From Actinomadura oligospora ATCC 43269 (lineage in GTDB: Bacteria > Actinomycetota > Actinomycetes > Streptosporangiales > Streptosporangiaceae), in contig NZ_JADG01000004.1 of the NCBI RefSeq assembly GCF_000518265.1, forward strand, positions 806,001 through 870,000: a stretch of DNA of 64,000 nt, read 5' to 3'. Shown piece after piece: positions 47,689 through 58,548 of the stretch. The first letter of the stretch is position 1. Each line of letters opens with the position of its first letter. The notes below the pieces were generated by a model. It had not been told where the DNA came from and made no database searches. It worked only from the letters and a program-made list of their open reading frames with translations. The position numbers and the translations under genes were made by a program.

Positions 47689-49842
47689 GTGCCGTCGAAT
47701 CCAGGGGAGACGCCGCCGGGCCGTCCGGAACGGGCTCGTCCCGACAACGGACGCCCCGACAACGGCCGACCCGACCACGGGCGGCCCGGCACGAGGCAGC
47801 CCGAGCGGAGGCAGTCGGTACCGCCCCGCGACAAGCCCGACCAGCCCTGGCGGGCCGAGGGCGTGAAGCACCGGCCCGCCGAGAAGAAGAACAACAACGG
47901 CAACGGGGACGACAAGGGCGGCGGGGGCGGCTTCCGGCCGGGCCGCAACACGATCATCTTCTGGCTGCTGCTCCTGCTGGTGTTCGCGCTGAGCTACACG
48001 TCCATGCACATCGCGGGCCAGAAGGAACGCGCCGACATCCCCTACACCGCGTTCACCCAGCAGGTCTCCGCGGGCAACGTCAAGGACGTCTACACCAAGG
48101 GCTTCGAGATCCAGGGCAAGCTGAAGCAGGCCCGGCAGATCCCCGGCCAGGACGACAAGGGCAAGACCTACACCGACTTCAAGACGCTCCGTCCCGAGTT
48201 CGCCAACGACAACATCTTCGGCGAGATGGTGAGCAAGGGCGTGGTCGTCGAGGCCAAGCCCGTCACCGAGAGCCGCGGGCTCCTGGCGAACCTGCTGCTG
48301 TCGCTGCTGCCCACGCTGCTGTTCGTCGGCCTGTGGATCGGCGCGATGATCTGGATCCAGCGGCGCATGACCGGCGGCGGACGCGGCGGCGGCATGCTCG
48401 GCGGCTTCGGCCGCTCCCCCAAGCCCGTGACCCCGGACGAGAAGCGCGCCACGTTCGCCGACGTCGCCGGGATCGACGAGGTCGAGGCCGAGCTCGAGGA
48501 GATCGTCGACTTCCTCAGGGACCCCGACAAGTACCGCCGGATGGGCGCCCGCGCCCCGCGCGGCGTCCTGCTGACCGGCGCGCCCGGCACCGGGAAGACG
48601 CTGCTCGCGCGCGCCGTCGCGGGCGAGGCCGACGTGCCGTTCTACTCGGCGGCGGCGTCGGAGTTCATCGAGATGGTCGTCGGCGTCGGCGCGGCCCGGG
48701 TGCGCGAGCTGTTCACCGAGGCCCGCAAGACCGCGCCGTCCATCATCTTCATCGACGAGATCGACACGATCGGCCGCACCCGCAGCTCCAGCGCCAGCAT
48801 GGGCGGGCACGACGAGCGCGAGCAGACCCTCAACCAGATCCTCACCGAGATGGACGGGTTCTCCGGCTCCGAGGGCGTCGTGGTGATCGCCGCGACCAAC
48901 CGCCCGGACATCCTGGACGCGGCGCTGCTGCGCCCCGGCCGGTTCGACCGGCAGATCACCGTGTCCCCGCCCGACCTGGACGGCCGGGTCGCGATCCTCA
49001 AGGTACACATCCGGGACGTCCCGATCGCGCCCGAGGTCGACCTCACCGACCTCGCCAAGATGACGCCCGGCATGACCGGCGCGGAGCTGGCGAACCTGGT
49101 GAACGAGGCGGCCCTCATGGCGGTCAAGCGCGGCCACACCGCCACCGACAACACCGACTTCCACACCGCGCTGGAGAAGATCCAGCTCGGCACCCGCCGC
49201 TCGCTGGTGATGCCCGAGGAGGAGCGCCGCCGCACGTCCTTCCACGAGTCCGGCCACGCGCTGCTCGGCATGCTCTACCCTGGCGCCGACCCCGTCCGGA
49301 AGATCACGATCGTCCCGCACGGCCGCGCCCTCGGCGTCACCGTCTCCACCCCGGAGAGCGACCGCTACGCCTACGACGAGAGGTACCTGCGCGGCCGGAT
49401 CATCGGCGCGCTCGGCGGCATGGCGGCCGAGGAGCTGGTGTTCGGCGTGATCACCACAGGGGCCGAGAGCGACCTGCAGCAGGTCACCCAGATCGCCCGG
49501 GGCATGGTCGGCCGCTGGGGCATGTCGAACCGCATCGGCCCGCTCTCGGTCCTCCCGCCGGACGGCGGCGACCCCATGAGCCAGTACGCCTCCCAGGGCA
49601 CCCTCGACGCCGTCGACGAGGAGGCCCGCCGCATCGTCGACGAGTGCTACCAGGAGGCCCTGCGCACCCTGAGCGACAACCGCGACAAGCTGGACGCCCT
49701 CGCGACGACGCTGCTGCAGGCCGAGACGCTCGACGAGGCGGGCGCCTACGCCGCCGCGGGCATCCCCCGCGCCTCCACCCGGCCCGCCCTCACGCGCTCC
49801 GGCACGCCCGAGGGCGGCGCCGAGGGCACCACGACCGGCTGA
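47689..49842 (+). CDS. ftsH: ATP-dependent zinc metalloprotease FtsH
   Basis: A 717-aa membrane AAA+ protease that extracts and degrades membrane and short-lived proteins. From GTG 47689 there is an ~85-residue hydrophilic N-terminus with RPDNG repeats and an Asn/Gly-rich stretch. TM1 (about 88-104), an extracytoplasmic domain and TM2 (about 199-222) follow. Then come Walker A GAPGTGKT (about 297), Walker B IIFIDEID, SRH ATNRPDILDAALLRPGRFDR, and the protease motif HESGH (about 519; most FtsH have HEAGH). The usual actinobacterial ftsH lies next to tilS-hpt-folE; this copy has no such neighbours and may be a paralogue. Confidence 0.93.
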   Translation: MPSNPGETPPGRPERARPDNGRPDNGRPDHGRPGTRQPERRQSVPPRDKPDQPWRAEGVKHRPAEKKNNNGNGDDKGGGGGFRPGRNTIIFWLLLLLVFALSYTSMHIAGQKERADIPYTAFTQQVSAGNVKDVYTKGFEIQGKLKQARQIPGQDDKGKTYTDFKTLRPEFANDNIFGEMVSKGVVVEAKPVTESRGLLANLLLSLLPTLLFVGLWIGAMIWIQRRMTGGGRGGGMLGGFGRSPKPVTPDEKRATFADVAGIDEVEAELEEIVDFLRDPDKYRRMGARAPRGVLLTGAPGTGKTLLARAVAGEADVPFYSAAASEFIEMVVGVGAARVRELFTEARKTAPSIIFIDEIDTIGRTRSSSASMGGHDEREQTLNQILTEMDGFSGSEGVVVIAATNRPDILDAALLRPGRFDRQITVSPPDLDGRVAILKVHIRDVPIAPEVDLTDLAKMTPGMTGAELANLVNEAALMAVKRGHTATDNTDFHTALEKIQLGTRRSLVMPEEERRRTSFHESGHALLGMLYPGADPVRKITIVPHGRALGVTVSTPESDRYAYDERYLRGRIIGALGGMAAEELVFGVITTGAESDLQQVTQIARGMVGRWGMSNRIGPLSVLPPDGGDPMSQYASQGTLDAVDEEARRIVDECYQEALRTLSDNRDKLDALATTLLQAETLDEAGAYAAAGIPRASTRPALTRSGTPEGGAEGTTTG

Positions 49843-49884
49843 TCCCGGCCCCCGGCACGGCTCGGCACGGCTCGCCGCGCCGGG

Positions 49885-50739
49885 CTAGCGCGCGGAGCGG
49901 GGGACGCCGACCGGATTGGGGAACGGGAGGTCGCCCGAGTCCGCCACGGCCCGAGCGATGGGCTCCAGGGCCTTCGCCAGGCGCTCCGGGTCGTCCAGGG
50001 CCCGGAGCGGACGGGACGCCAGCGCGTCGGTGCGGGCCTCGATATGCGCCTTGAGGCGGCGGCCCTCCTCACTCGCCCCGCCGCCCGCGTCGAGCAGGCC
50101 CCGTCCGGCGAGCCGCCGGACGGCCGCGGCCCACTCGTCCTGCGACCAGGCCCGGCTCTCCCTGAGCCACTCCCCCGGCGAGTCCGCGCTGGTCGCGGTG
50201 GCGAGGACGTTGGCCTCACAGCCGTCCAGGCCCTCCGTGGTCAGCAGCGCCACATGCCCGTCGCCGCGTTCCTCGCGCAGCGACGTGGCGCCCTGCCAGA
50301 GCGCGGCGACGGGGTCGTCCGGCCACTCCAGCGCCTGGTTCGCGGCGAACAGCGGCCGACCCGCCCCGTCCGCCGCCCGGACGACCCGCTCGACCAGCGG
50401 AAGGGCGACCTCGGCCGCCTCGTCCACCTCGGGGAGGATGCGCCGGAGCGCCGCGGCGGCGGCCTCGGCCCGCGCGACCACGATCTTCTCCGGCGCCGCG
50501 AACGACCAGGCGTCCGGGACGGCCCGCCGCACGCGATCGGGGTGGAACCCGTGGAACACGGCCGCCACCACGCCCGGCGACACCGCGCCCATCGGCGCGG
50601 CCCGGCTCCCGAAGTACCCCATCCAGTAGCCGCGCAGGCCGAGACGCCGGTTCGCCTCGACGCACTCCGCCGAGAAGTAGGTGACGGCGTGCACGGGCTC
50701 GAAGAGCGTCCACAGACGCCGCGTCACAGAATCGTCCAC
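49885..50739 (-). CDS. SCO6745-family protein
   Basis: A 284-aa helical protein starting MDDSVTRRLWTLFEPVHAVT. The RLGLRGYWMGYFGSRAAPMG segment (about 31-50) and the winged-helix-like C-terminal half (EWAAAVRRLAGRGLLD, then ARTDALA) are typical of the actinobacterial SCO6745 family. The role is unknown; the fold suggests a regulator or ligand-binding protein. It follows the transglutaminase-like gene by 22 bp on the same strand and is probably the third gene of the dapB unit. Confidence 0.85.
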   Translation of the reverse strand: MDDSVTRRLWTLFEPVHAVTYFSAECVEANRRLGLRGYWMGYFGSRAAPMGAVSPGVVAAVFHGFHPDRVRRAVPDAWSFAAPEKIVVARAEAAAAALRRILPEVDEAAEVALPLVERVVRAADGAGRPLFAANQALEWPDDPVAALWQGATSLREERGDGHVALLTTEGLDGCEANVLATATSADSPGEWLRESRAWSQDEWAAAVRRLAGRGLLDAGGGASEEGRRLKAHIEARTDALASRPLRALDDPERLAKALEPIARAVADSGDLPFPNPVGVPRSAR

Positions 50740-50761
50740 CCGAACATTCTGGACGATCAGG

Positions 50762-52256
<1,495 letters not shown>

Positions 52257-52280
<24 letters not shown>

Positions 52281-52634
52281 CAGGTTGAGCAGCCAGCTCA
52301 CGATCCCGACGATGATCGCGCCCCAGAAGGCCGACCAGAAGCCGTCCACGTGGAACGGCAGGCTCAGCTGCTTGGCCAGCCAGCTCGTCAGCATGAACAG
52401 CAGCGCGTTCACGACCAGCGCGAACAGCCCGAGGGTCAGCACGTAGAACGCGCAGCCGAGCACCTGGATGACCGGCTTGACGAACGCGTTCACCAGGCCG
52501 AAGATCACCGCGACCCCGAGCAGGGTGAAGCCCTGCTTGGTGCTGTTCGCGGTGGTCACCTCGATCCCGTGCACCAACGCGGTCGCGACCCACAGCGCGA
52601 CCGCGCAGATCACGGTCCTGAGCAGAAATCTCAT
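52257..52634 (-). CDS. phage holin family 4-like membrane protein
   Basis: A 125-aa protein made almost only of four TM helices, starting MRFLLRTVICAVALWVATAL. FGLVNAFVKPVIQVLG and LTLGLFALVVNALLF are the signature of the YvlD/holin_4_2 superfamily. Chromosomal members are not lytic phage proteins, and their function is unknown; some have envelope-stress roles. No phage genes surround it. It lies between the M16 peptidase and dapB. Confidence 0.9.
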
Positions 52635-52699
52635 GCCCGGTCCCTACCCGATCATGAACGCCGGGTAACGGACCGTGACCGCCGTGTGACGGCGGCGGC

Positions 52700-54031
52700 T
52701 CAGAGCGAGAAGTCGGCGTCCTCGAACGGCCCGATGACGGTGAGCGCCTGCGGACGTCCGAGCACCTCCGCGGCGATCTCGCGGACGTCGTCCTGCGTGA
52801 CCGCCTGGATCCGGGCGAGCACCTCGTCCACCGGCAGCAGCGACTCGTACACCAGCTCGCTCTTGCCGATGCGGGACATCCGGGACCCGGTGTCCTCCAG
52901 GCCGAGCACCATGCCGCCACGCAGCTGGCCCTTGCCCCGCTCCAGCTCCTCGTCGGTGAGCCCGCCGGAGAGCACGCGGTCGATCTCCTCGCGGCAGATC
53001 GCCAGCACCTCCTCGGCCTTGCCGGGCTGGCAGCCCGCGTACACGCCGAAGATCCCGCTGTCGGCGTACTGCGAGGTGAAGCTGTACACCGAGTACGCCA
53101 GGCCGCGCTTCTCGCGGATCTCCTGGAACAGCCGGGACGACATCCCGCCGCCGAGCGCCGCGTTCAGCACGCCCAGCGCGAACCGGCGGTCGTCGGTGCG
53201 GCGGACGCCCTCGCAGCCGAGCACGATGTGCGCCTGCTCGGTGTCCTTGTCCAGCACCCGGACCGTCGGGTCGACCGGAATGTCCGGGCCTCCGACGCGC
53301 GGCGCGGACGGCGACGGCGCGCCCACGTCGGTCAGGTACGGCGCCCACGCCGTCTCGACCAGCCGGACGACCTCGTCGTGGTCGATGTTGCCCGCGACCG
53401 ACACCACCAGGTCGGACGGCTTGTAGTGGTCGCGGTAGTAGCCGTGGATCCGGTCCCGCGACAGCGCGTTGATCGACTCCTCGGTGCCGAGGATCGGACG
53501 GCCCAGCGGGACGTCGCCGTACAGCGCGAGCGAGAACTCGTCGTGGATCAGGTCGCCCGGGTCGTCGTCGCGCATGTGGATCTCTTCGAGGATCACCCCG
53601 CGCTCGGCCTCGACGTCCTCGGGCCGGTTCACCGACGCGGCGACCATGTCGGACACCACGTCCACCGCCAGCGGCAGGTCGCTGTCCAGCACCCGCGCGT
53701 AGTAGCAGGTGTACTCCTTGGCCGTGAAGGCGTTGAGGTCGCCGCCGACCGCCTCCACCGCCGCCGAGATCTCCAGCGCCGAGCGCCGGTCCGTGCCCTT
53801 GAACAGCACGTGCTCCAGGTAGTGGCTGGCGCCCGCGTCGGCGACCTCCTCGTCCCGCGAGCCGACCGCGGCCCAGATGCCGAACGCCGCCGAGCGGACC
53901 GTCGGCAGCGTCTCGGTGATGACCCGGAGCCCGCCGGGGAGCACGGTCCGCCGGACGGCGCCCTCCCCCTCGGACACGGAGTCGGGCTGGCCGCTCCGGG
54001 GACTGCGGCCGGGCTGGTGCGGGCTGGTCAC
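52700..54031 (-). CDS. M16 family zinc metallopeptidase
   Basis: A 443-aa peptidase of the processing-peptidase-like M16B group. The inverted zinc motif HxxEH is HYLEH (70-74), and a distal Glu lies in ERGVILEEI (about 143-151). The C-terminal half is the second, inactive M16 lobe (GGGMSSRLFQEIREKRGLAY). In actinobacteria this gene is regularly found directly after pnp, as here. It has no signal peptide. Substrate unknown. Confidence 0.94.
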   Translation of the reverse strand: MTSPHQPGRSPRSGQPDSVSEGEGAVRRTVLPGGLRVITETLPTVRSAAFGIWAAVGSRDEEVADAGASHYLEHVLFKGTDRRSALEISAAVEAVGGDLNAFTAKEYTCYYARVLDSDLPLAVDVVSDMVAASVNRPEDVEAERGVILEEIHMRDDDPGDLIHDEFSLALYGDVPLGRPILGTEESINALSRDRIHGYYRDHYKPSDLVVSVAGNIDHDEVVRLVETAWAPYLTDVGAPSPSAPRVGGPDIPVDPTVRVLDKDTEQAHIVLGCEGVRRTDDRRFALGVLNAALGGGMSSRLFQEIREKRGLAYSVYSFTSQYADSGIFGVYAGCQPGKAEEVLAICREEIDRVLSGGLTDEELERGKGQLRGGMVLGLEDTGSRMSRIGKSELVYESLLPVDEVLARIQAVTQDDVREIAAEVLGRPQALTVIGPFEDADFSL

Positions 54032-54063
54032 GGGGTGGATCTCCAGGGGTTGGACGGACCGAC

Positions 54064-54093
54064 GGCCCGTCCCGTCAGCTGACGGGACGGGCC
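54064..54093. terminator. terminator between pnp and the M16 peptidase gene
   Basis: A perfect 30-bp inverted repeat (54064-54078 against 54079-54093) folds into a 13-bp stem GGCCCGTCCCGTC with an AGCT loop. It lies 22 bp after the pnp stop. It is symmetric, so it could work in both directions. Confidence 0.7.
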
Positions 54094-54115
54094 GATCGGA
54101 ACGGCGGATGTGTGA

Positions 54116-56455
54116 TCAGGAGTTGCGGGCGTCGTCACCGGACGGGCGACGGGTGCGGCGGCGGCGCGGGGCGCGCTTCTCGCCGTCCTCCTCGTCGGCC
54201 GGGCGGTCGGCGGGCTCGGCGTCCCGCTCCTGGTGCGCCTCGCCCGCGGCCTCCTTGCCGGCGGCCTCCCGCTCGACGACCTCGACCGGGACCAGCGACA
54301 GCTTGCCGCGCTGGTCGATCTCGGTGACCTCGACCTGGATCTTCTCGCCGACCGAGATGACGTCCTCGACGTTCTCGATCCGCTGGCCGCCGTGCAGCTT
54401 GCGGATCTGCGAGACGTGCAGCAGGCCGTCCTTGCCGGGCAGCAGCGACACGAACGCGCCGAACGTCGTGGTCTTCACGACCGTGCCGAGGAACCGCTCG
54501 CCGACCTCCGGCATGTGCGGGTTGGCGATCGCGTTGATCGCCTGCCGCGCCGCCTCGGCGGACGGGCCGTCGGTCGCGCCGACGTAGATGGTGCCGTCGT
54601 CCTCGATCGTGATGTCCGCGCCGGTGTCGTCCTGGATCGAGTTGATCATCTTGCCCTTCGGGCCGATGACCTCGCCGATCTTGTCGACCGGGACCTTGAT
54701 CGTGATGATCCGCGGGGCGAACGGGGACATCTCGGACGGACCCTCGATGGCCTCGGACATGACGTCCAGGATCGCCAGCCGCGCGCCCTTGGCCTGCTTC
54801 AGCGCCGCGGCCAGGACCGAGGCGGGGATGCCGTCCAGCTTGGTGTCGAGCTGGAGCGCGGTGATGACGTCGCGGGTGCCGGCGACCTTGAAGTCCATGT
54901 CGCCGAACGCGTCCTCGGCGCCGAGGATGTCGGTCAGGGTGACGTACTCGCCGCCCTCGTGGATCAGGCCCATCGCGATGCCCGCGACCATCTGCTTCAG
55001 CGGGACGCCCGCGTCCAGCAGCGACATCGTGGACGCGCAGACCGAGCCCATCGAGGTGGAGCCGTTGGAGCCGAGCGCCTCCGACACCTGCCGGATCGCG
55101 TACGGGAACTCCTCGCGCGTCGGCAGCACCGGGAGCAGGGCGCGCTCGGCGAGGGCGCCGTGCCCGATCTCGCGCCGCTTCGGCGAGCCCACCCGGCCGG
55201 TCTCACCGGTGGAGTAGGGCGGGAAGTTGTAGTTGTGCATGTAGCGCTTGGTGCGCTCGGGGTTCAGCGTGTCGATCATCTGCTCCATGCGGAGCATGTT
55301 CAGCGTGGTGACGCCCATGATCTGGGTCTCTCCGCGCTCGAACAGCGCCGAGCCGTGCACCCGCGGGATCACGTGCGCCTCGGCCGACAGCTGCCGGATG
55401 TCCTTCACGCCACGGCCGTCGATGCGCAGGCCGTCGGCGATGATCCGCTCGCGGACGAGCTTCTTGGTGACGGCGCGGAAGGCGGCGCCGATCTCCTTCT
55501 CGCGGCCCTCGAAGTCGGCGCCGAGCTTCTCGACGGCGCCGGCCTTGATCTCGTCCAGCCGGGACTCGCGGGTCTGCTTGTCGGCGATCGTCAGCGCCTC
55601 GGCCAGTTCCTGGCCGACGGCGGCGTTGACGGCCTCGAACACGTCGTCCTGGTAGTCCAGGAAGATCGGGTACTCGGCGGTCGGCTTGGCGGCGGTCGCG
55701 GCCAGGGCGCTCTGCGCCTCGCACAGGACCTTGATGAACGGCTTGGCGGCCTCGAGGCCCTGCGCCACCGTCTCCTCGGTCGGGGCGGTCGCGCCCTCGC
55801 CGACCAGCTTCAGCGTGCCGACGGTGGACTCGGCCTCGACCATCATGATCGCGACGTCGCCGTCCTCCAGCAGCCGGCCCGCGACGACCATGTCGAAGGT
55901 CGCGCGCTCGAGCTCGGAGTGGCGCGGGAAGCCGACCCACTGGCCGTCGATCAGCGCGACGCGGACGCCGCCGATCGGGCCGGAGAAGGGCAGCCCGGCG
56001 AGCTGGGTGGACAGGGACGCGGCGTTGATCGCGACGACGTCGTACAGGTCGTCGGGGTTCAGCGCGAGGATCGTCCCGACGACCTGGATCTCGTTGCGCA
56101 GGCCCTTCTTGAAGGACGGGCGCAGCGGGCGGTCGATCAGGCGGCAGGTGAGGATCGCGTCCTCGGACGGCCGGCCCTCACGGCGGAAGAACGAGCCGGG
56201 GATGCGCCCGGCGGCGTACATCCGCTCCTCGATGTCCACGGTGAGCGGGAAGAAGTCCAGGTTCTCCTTGGGCTTCTTCGACGCGGTGGTGGCCGACAGG
56301 ACCATGGTCTCGTCGTCCAGGTAGGCGACGGCGCTGCCGGCCGCCTGGCGGGCCAGCCGGCCCGTCTCGAAGCGGATGGTCCGCTTGCCGAACGCGCCGT
56401 TGTCGATCACGGCCTCGGCACTGGTCGCGCCCTCGATGCGCGGAGCTTCGGTCAC
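54116..56455 (-). CDS. pnp: polyribonucleotide nucleotidyltransferase (PNPase)
   Basis: A 779-aa phosphorolytic 3'-5' exoribonuclease and polymerase, central to mRNA decay and to poly(A)-like tail synthesis in actinomycetes. Two RNase PH domains surround a helical domain; [15 protein letters not shown] and [19 protein letters not shown] hold the active-site region. A KH domain ([18 protein letters not shown], about 590) and an S1 domain ([19 protein letters not shown], about 650) follow. The C-terminal tail after residue ~725 is acidic and then very basic (RRRRTRR). It is transcribed with rpsO upstream. Confidence 0.97.
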   Translation of the reverse strand: MTEAPRIEGATSAEAVIDNGAFGKRTIRFETGRLARQAAGSAVAYLDDETMVLSATTASKKPKENLDFFPLTVDIEERMYAAGRIPGSFFRREGRPSEDAILTCRLIDRPLRPSFKKGLRNEIQVVGTILALNPDDLYDVVAINAASLSTQLAGLPFSGPIGGVRVALIDGQWVGFPRHSELERATFDMVVAGRLLEDGDVAIMMVEAESTVGTLKLVGEGATAPTEETVAQGLEAAKPFIKVLCEAQSALAATAAKPTAEYPIFLDYQDDVFEAVNAAVGQELAEALTIADKQTRESRLDEIKAGAVEKLGADFEGREKEIGAAFRAVTKKLVRERIIADGLRIDGRGVKDIRQLSAEAHVIPRVHGSALFERGETQIMGVTTLNMLRMEQMIDTLNPERTKRYMHNYNFPPYSTGETGRVGSPKRREIGHGALAERALLPVLPTREEFPYAIRQVSEALGSNGSTSMGSVCASTMSLLDAGVPLKQMVAGIAMGLIHEGGEYVTLTDILGAEDAFGDMDFKVAGTRDVITALQLDTKLDGIPASVLAAALKQAKGARLAILDVMSEAIEGPSEMSPFAPRIITIKVPVDKIGEVIGPKGKMINSIQDDTGADITIEDDGTIYVGATDGPSAEAARQAINAIANPHMPEVGERFLGTVVKTTTFGAFVSLLPGKDGLLHVSQIRKLHGGQRIENVEDVISVGEKIQVEVTEIDQRGKLSLVPVEVVEREAAGKEAAGEAHQERDAEPADRPADEEDGEKRAPRRRRTRRPSGDDARNS

Positions 56456-56777
56456 GGGAAACCTCCTGTTTCCGGTTGACGTCGCCTCGCGGTCGTTTCC
56501 CGTTGTGCTGACAGGCGGTGCCGGTCTTCGATCGAAGCGTCCGGATCGGGGCCGCGTTCCGGCGGCGATCCGGAGGCCACTACCGAGGACCGGCCGCAGC
56601 AGCGGTGTCCGCGAGGCTTCCTTCGGTGGCCGGCCCTCAGGCCGGCCGTTCCGGCCGGTCGGACGACCGGCCGGGGGTGCCCCCGGGAACTGTCATGCCC
56701 AGGAACCGGGGGTCGTATGGGGGTCGTTCTATGCGAGGAGGGAGCGGCCCGGTCGGGCCACTCCCCCTCTGACACCG
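56456..56777 (-). promoter_or_regulatory. rpsO-pnp intergenic leader with hairpins
   Basis: This 322-bp gene-free stretch separates rpsO from pnp. Three stem-loops are visible: GGCCGGCC pairs 56628-56635 with 56640-56647 (loop CTCA), CCGGCCGGTC/GACCGGCCGG pairs 56651-56660 with 56665-56674 (loop GGAC), and GGGGG/CCCCC pairs 56673-56677 with 56680-56684. In Streptomyces the rpsO-pnp spacer contains a terminator/readthrough hairpin cut by RNase III plus a pnp promoter. A similar role is inferred here. Confidence 0.6.
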
Positions 56778-57047
56778 CTAGCGGCGAAGGCCGAGACGCT
56801 CGATCAGCGAGCGGTAGCGGGTGATGTCCTTGTTCTGCAGGTACTTCAGCAGACGGCGGCGGCGGCCGACCAGGAGCAGCAGACCACGGCGGCTGTGGTG
56901 GTCGTGCTTGTGCTCCTTGAGGTGCTCGGTCAGGTCGTTGATCCGCTTGGTCAGCAGCGCGACCTGGACCTCCGGGGAACCGGTGTCACCCTCAGTGGTC
57001 GCGTACTCGGAAATGATCTTGTTCTTGGTGGCGGTGTCGAGCGACAC
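56778..57047 (-). CDS. rpsO: 30S ribosomal protein S15
   Basis: An 89-aa primary 16S rRNA-binding protein. The typical start is [20 protein letters not shown], with the 16S-binding segments [20 protein letters not shown] and [20 protein letters not shown] and the end LIERLGLRR. An AGGAG-type ribosome-binding site (AGAAGGAGCCACGT) precedes ATG 57047. The rpsO-pnp order is the conserved one. Confidence 0.98.
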   Translation of the reverse strand: MSLDTATKNKIISEYATTEGDTGSPEVQVALLTKRINDLTEHLKEHKHDHHSRRGLLLLVGRRRRLLKYLQNKDITRYRSLIERLGLRR

Positions 57048-57122
57048 GTGGCTCCTTCTGTGTTCTCGTCATCCGCAGGCCCCGGCCGCCCGGGGTCCGC
57101 ATGATGCGTCAGGGATGCGTGT

Positions 57123-57149
57123 GCGGGCCGCACTGAGGGTGCAGCCCGC
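57123..57149 (-). promoter_or_regulatory. candidate S15 leader hairpin upstream of rpsO
   Basis: GCGGGC-C-GCAC (57123-57133) pairs with GTGC-A-GCCCGC (57139-57149), a stem of 10 paired bases with one mismatch and a 5-nt loop, about 75-100 nt upstream of the rpsO start. S15 represses its own translation through leader RNA structures in many bacteria, including actinobacteria. Here the role is inferred from position and folding only. A weak -10-like TACGGT lies further upstream on the minus strand (57185-57180). Confidence 0.4.
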
Positions 57150-57215
57150 CGCACCGGGACCTCGTCCCGGCGACTATCCACCGTACCACGCCCCGTCGCC
57201 GGGGCTGTCACGGAG

Positions 57216-57435
57216 CAGCGGCGCACGGTGATCATCGCCTCCCGGGGCCCGCCCGAACGCGGATTCCGGCGTCAGGGCCGTCCGGGAGGCACGGATTCCG
57301 CCGTCCTGGGCTCAAACCCCGGAGCTTCGCCGTCCGGGCGATCGGTCCGGCCGACCGCCGCGCCCACAGGCGTGGCCGTTGGGGCGTCGCCCGACTGTTC
57401 CATCGCTCGTTTGGTCTCCGGCCGTCCGGGGACGG
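57216..57435. other. gene-free stretch between ribF and rpsO promoter region
   Basis: I see no credible gene, strong repeat or clear terminator in these 220 bases. Open frames here lack start signals and family resemblance. It separates the end of ribF from the rpsO leader. Confidence 0.6.
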
Positions 57436-58398
57436 TCAGGAGTCGGCGGCGGTGAGGTCGCGGGCGCGGGAGACGTCGCGGTGCATCTCCTCGATCAGGG
57501 CCTCGACGGAGTCGAACTTCAGGGTGTCGCGGATGCGGGCCAGGAAGTCGACGGCCATGTGCTCGCCGTAGAGGTCCAGGTCGTCGCGGTCGAGGGCGTA
57601 CGCCTCGACCGTGCGCTCGGCGCCCTCGAAGGTCGGGTTGGTGCCGATGGAGATCGCGGCGGGCCAGCGGAAGCCCGGGAAGCGGCCGGTGTCGGCGACC
57701 AGCCAGCCCGCGTACACGCCGTCCTTGGGGATGGCCGAGTGCGCCGGGGTCTCCAGGTTGGCGGTCGGGAAGCCGAGCGCGCGGCCGCGCTGGTGGCCTC
57801 GCACGACGACGCCCTCCACGCGGTGCGGGCGGCCGAGCGCCCGGGCGGCGGCCTCGACGTCCCCGGCGTCCAGTTCGGCGCGGACGAGCGTGGAGGTGAT
57901 GGTGTCGGCGCCTGCGCCCGAATCGGCCACCAGCGGTATCCCTTCAGCGGTGAAGTCGTATTTGTCGCCCAGTTCGGTGAGCAGCCCGAGATCGCCGCGG
58001 GCGCGGTGGCCGAAGCGGAAGTCCGCCCCGACGACCACGTGCTCCGCGTGCAGGGCGTCCACCAGGACCCGGCGGACGAACTCGTCGGCGGGCTCCTGGG
58101 ACTGCTCGGGGGTGAACGGGATCACCAGGACCGCGTCCGCGCCGAGCCCCTCCAGGAGGTCGACGCGGCGTTCGGTGGTGGTCAGCAGCGGTGGGTGGCC
58201 CCCCGGCCCGACGATCCCGTCCGGATGCGGGTCGAAGGTGACCACGACCGAGCGCACGCCCCGCTCGCGGGCGCGCTCGACGGCGGCGCGGACGATCCGC
58301 GCGTGCCCCCGGTGCACCCCGTCGAACACGCCGATGGTCACCACCGACCGTCCCCCGTCGGCGGGGACCTCGTCGAGGCCGTGCCAGCGCCGCACCAT
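57436..58398 (-). CDS. ribF: bifunctional riboflavin kinase/FAD synthetase
   Basis: A 320-aa enzyme that makes FMN and then FAD. The N-terminal FMN adenylyltransferase domain has GVFDGVHRGHARIV (23-36) and VVTFDPHP, and the C-terminal kinase domain has GRALGFPTANLET and VYAGW followed by PAAISIGTNPTFEG. ATG 58398 (MVRRWHGLDEVP) fits the family. In most actinobacteria ribF follows truB directly; here a plus-strand block of three genes separates them. Confidence 0.96.
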   Translation of the reverse strand: MVRRWHGLDEVPADGGRSVVTIGVFDGVHRGHARIVRAAVERARERGVRSVVVTFDPHPDGIVGPGGHPPLLTTTERRVDLLEGLGADAVLVIPFTPEQSQEPADEFVRRVLVDALHAEHVVVGADFRFGHRARGDLGLLTELGDKYDFTAEGIPLVADSGAGADTITSTLVRAELDAGDVEAAARALGRPHRVEGVVVRGHQRGRALGFPTANLETPAHSAIPKDGVYAGWLVADTGRFPGFRWPAAISIGTNPTFEGAERTVEAYALDRDDLDLYGEHMAVDFLARIRDTLKFDSVEALIEEMHRDVSRARDLTAADS

Positions 58399-58548
58399 GC
58401 ACTCCCTGCGTCGGACCCTGCGGCCGGTCACGCCCGCCGCTTCCCGTCTCCCGCCCAAGGGTGCCATGCGCGGCGGGGTGCGCGGTCCGGCGGGGCCGGG
58501 CGGATGAACGGTCGGCGGCACGTGATCACGCCGGGTAACGTCTGCGGG

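Noticed and set aside
54233..56479. 748-codon plus-strand frame opposite pnp
   Set aside because: Leu/Asp/Arg/Gly-rich translation with no family resemblance, fully antisense to PNPase.
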